Shown here: piece after piece, positions 6,280 through 7,911 of the stretch | Layout of the letters: each line of letters begins with the position of its first letter | Numbering within the stretch: the first letter of the stretch is position 1 | Assembly (NCBI GenBank): GCA_044375955.1 | Contig: JBILLS010000056.1 | Location: 1 to 7,911 of the forward strand | DNA from: VGCC01 sp044375955 | GTDB taxonomy: Bacteria; Actinomycetota; Actinomycetes; S36-B12 | DNA: 7,911 bases | Direction of reading: 5' to 3' | Notes under the pieces: model-generated | Told to the model about the DNA's origin: nothing | The model's database searches: none | The model's input: the letters and a program-made list of their open reading frames with translations, nothing else | Position numbers and translations under genes: made by a program

Positions 6280-6887
6280 TCCTCTGAGCGTGTGGCGCCG
6301 AAGAGGATCTCATCCCAGCTGGGGACTCGTGCGCGTCCACGGCGCGACTTCTTGGATGGGCGCGTGGGTACCTCGTCCACGGGCGTAGCGTGGACGGGCT
6401 CCGCAGGCTGCGGGCTTGGGACGGACACGAGTCTCGGGCGGTCTTCGACGGCCGGTGGCGCGGGAGTTGGAGCCGGTGATGCAGGAGTAGGTGCCGGTGG
6501 CGCGGGCGCCGGTGTCTCGCTGCCCAGAATCTGTGTCGCCCCGGCATCCAGCGCGTGCACGGTCCGACCGGTGGGCTCGTAGATCCACGTGGCTGTCTGG
6601 CGATCGTTGGACGCGGTGACCCGCCAGCGCCCATCCTCGCCGCGGTAGGCGTCCCAGGCCGCACCCCGCCACGTATCGGAAACGAGGTCCAGCAGGACCG
6701 TGGTGCCAGAGGTGCCGCGAACATACGCGCGCTGAGCCAGCTCCACGATGTAGGCGCGCTCTCGCAACGGAGGCTCCGCGTAGCGGGTGACCTTGTCCTC
6801 GGGCCATCCGGTCTCAGCCACGACATCATCCACCGACGCGCCTGCTCGCACGCGCGCCTGGATTTCACGTGGACTGAGCGTCTGCAG
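6276..6887 (-). CDS. sepH: SepH (DUF3071) cell division protein, short N-terminally reduced form
   Basis: SepH is an actinobacterial division protein that binds FtsZ through a helix-turn-helix region and promotes filament assembly. From the proposed start this copy has 203 residues: TLSPREIQARVRAGASVDD (3-21) and WPEDKVTRYAEPPLRERAY (28-46), matching the SepH helix-turn-helix; WRVTASNDRQTATWIYEP (88-105), a DUF3071 strand pair; a proline/alanine linker (about 115-136); a basic run KKSRRGRAR (179-187); and the family ending VPSWDEILFG (188-197). Streptomyces SepH is about 340 residues and has roughly 50 more before the helix-turn-helix. Here an in-frame TGA at 6899-6897 blocks extension. The only ATG/GTG is GTG 6851, which would lose the conserved SPREIQAR, so CTG at 6887, 5 nt after AGGAG, is the likely start. 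It follows the MFS gene by 18 nt. Confidence 0.85.
   Translation of the reverse strand: MQTLSPREIQARVRAGASVDDVVAETGWPEDKVTRYAEPPLRERAYIVELAQRAYVRGTSGTTVLLDLVSDTWRGAAWDAYRGEDGRWRVTASNDRQTATWIYEPTGRTVHALDAGATQILGSETPAPAPPAPTPASPAPTPAPPAVEDRPRLVSVPSPQPAEPVHATPVDEVPTRPSKKSRRGRARVPSWDEILFGATRSED
6451..6506 (-). repeat. Imperfect direct repeat coding for the SepH proline/alanine linker
   Basis: The 14-nt unit GCCGGTGGCGCGGG (plus-strand reading) occurs at 6451-6464 and again at 6493-6506, 42 nt (14 codons) apart, with similar GCCGGTG and GGAGT pieces between. In the protein this is the PAPTP/PAPP linker. The spacing keeps the frame, so gain or loss of one unit would change linker length without breaking the gene. 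Confidence 0.6.
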
Positions 6888-6892
6888 TGTGA

Positions 6893-6897
6893 CTCCT
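6893..6897 (-). promoter_or_regulatory. Ribosome binding site of sepH
   Basis: AGGAG on the minus strand, within GTGAGGAGTC, is the strongest Shine-Dalgarno match near the gene and lies 5 nt before CTG 6887. It is 41 nt from GTG 6851, too far to serve it. This is a main reason for the CTG start. Confidence 0.6.
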
Positions 6898-6905
6898 CAC
6901 CTCGG

Positions 6906-7911
6906 TCAGGGAGTCAACCTATCGCGAGAATCGACCGTCGGGGGGATCGCACCCGGTATCGGATCCTCGACCCATGCCACGGCGGGCTCCGGGGCCTCAT
7001 CGCGGAGGTGGCTCTTGATGTGTCGGGCGGACGACCAGGCCAGAACGGTGCAGAAGACGGCGCCCGCCCACGCCAGTCCGAAGGCCATGCGCGTGCCCAG
7101 AGCATCGATGATGGCTCCGCCAGCGGCCGATCCGACCGCGAATCCGACGGACAGCCCCGCGGTGACCCAGGTGAGCCCCTCCGTCAAGAGACGAGGGGGC
7201 ACGAGTCGCTCCGTGACGGAGAAGAGACTAATCAGGGTCGGCGCGATGCTCATGCCCGCGAAGAAGGCGACCACCGCGAGCCAGGGAACTGTGGAAACGA
7301 TCAGCGCGGGGATCATCACCAAACCCAGGATCAGCGCGGTTGATCGCAGCTGGATGTCGAGTCCAGACCTCCAACGACGCGCGCCGAAATACAACCCGCC
7401 GACCAACGATCCACCTGCCCAGAGCGCCAGGACGATTCCTGCTGTCCCGGGCACACCCGCTTGTTCGGTGAAGGCGACAGTGGAGACGTCGAAGGCTCCG
7501 AAGAGCACACCGAGCCCTATGGCGATGAGAATCGCAACCGGGATGCCCGGTGTCGTCAACGCCGAACTGCCCGTCGTGTGTTCACTAGACGGGTGGAGCG
7601 GCGGCTGGGTGGCACTCTGGCTGGCAAGCCACCAGCTGCCCACGAGCAAGAGCGACGTGGACAGGAGAAGCGGTGTCGGTGTCCACAGCGACACCGCGGT
7701 GGTCGCGGCAAGCAGGGGACCGATGGAGAAAAGCAATTCATCGACGATGCTCTCCCACGCGAACCCAGCCCGTCGAATATCCGGCGTAGGTGAGACGGCA
7801 GCCCATCGCGCACGCACGAACGATCCGACCGTGGGCTGCGTGAGGGCGGTCACCGTCACGAAGATCCACGCCGTCCAACGCGGGAGCGGGCCCATGATGC
7901 TGAGGACGAAT
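6906..7911 (-). CDS. MFS transporter, 5' end cut off
   Basis: The reading frame is open to the right edge (no stop before 7911), so the true start is outside; the first in-window ATG is at 7895. About 335 residues are visible of a membrane transporter that would normally be about 400. Roughly nine or ten hydrophobic segments can be seen, for example WIFVTVTALTQPTVGSFV, FSIGPLLAATTAVSLW, PVAILIAIGLGVLFGA, VLALWAGGSLVGGLYFG, STALILGLVMIPALIV, WLAVVAFFAGMSIAPTLI and WVTAGLSVGFAVGSAAGGA. They end in a hydrophilic, acidic and proline-rich cytoplasmic tail. The stretch VRARWAAV followed by WESIVDELLFSIGPLLA resembles a group of actinobacterial MFS proteins of unknown substrate that I recall from memory. 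The missing part should hold the first two helices and their loop. sepH follows after 18 nt, so they probably share a transcript. Substrate cannot be inferred. Confidence 0.87.
   Translation of the reverse strand, partial: FVLSIMGPLPRWTAWIFVTVTALTQPTVGSFVRARWAAVSPTPDIRRAGFAWESIVDELLFSIGPLLAATTAVSLWTPTPLLLSTSLLLVGSWWLASQSATQPPLHPSSEHTTGSSALTTPGIPVAILIAIGLGVLFGAFDVSTVAFTEQAGVPGTAGIVLALWAGGSLVGGLYFGARRWRSGLDIQLRSTALILGLVMIPALIVSTVPWLAVVAFFAGMSIAPTLISLFSVTERLVPPRLLTEGLTWVTAGLSVGFAVGSAAGGAIIDALGTRMAFGLAWAGAVFCTVLAWSSARHIKSHLRDEAPEPAVAWVEDPIPGAIPPTVDSRDRLTP

Noticed and set aside
6555..7343. Plus-strand open frame of 262 codons, rich in Arg, Gly and Asp
   Set aside because: It is antisense to sepH and the MFS gene; its composition is that of a shadow frame.

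Overview
This 7.9-kb window is GC-rich, uses GTG/TTG (and probably CTG) starts freely, and carries genes typical of actinobacterial chromosomes: a ParC-type topoisomerase subunit of the Streptomyces kind, a DUF5998 protein, and the actinobacterial division protein SepH. The short genes and tight packing suggest a compact-genome actinobacterium, perhaps in Actinomycetales or Micrococcales; the genus cannot be told from the sequence. I see no insertion sequence, phage gene, CRISPR array, tRNA or rRNA. It looks like ordinary chromosome, and I did not find a new multi-gene system.

Layout. Left block, minus strand: psuG (3868 to 2960), then a PfkB-family kinase that is probably psuK (2963 to 2076), then parC (2047, running off the left edge). 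psuG and psuK overlap in ATGA and parC follows after 28 nt, so the three are probably co-transcribed. Middle block, plus strand: a DUF5998 gene (3931-4515), an alkaline-phosphatase-superfamily phosphodiesterase (about 4499-5599) and thymidine kinase (5626-6279), also closely packed. Right block, minus strand: an MFS transporter that enters from the right edge and ends at 6906, followed 18 nt later by a short sepH that ends at 6276. sepH and tdk meet tail to tail and overlap by 4 nt.

The only stretch free for shared regulation is the 62-nt gap between the divergent psuG and DUF5998 starts. It holds a perfect 18-bp palindrome (3891-3908) and a TANNNT box placed as expected for a leaderless psuG transcript. 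No gene-free stretch exceeds 62 nt.

Functions. PsuK and PsuG together turn pseudouridine into uracil and ribose 5-phosphate, and Tdk salvages thymidine, so the window has a loose nucleoside-salvage theme. ParC (chromosome decatenation) and SepH (FtsZ assembly) belong to chromosome segregation and division. The observations most worth a second look are the SepH that lacks the family's usual N-terminal segment and seems to start at CTG, and the palindromic divergent intergenic region.
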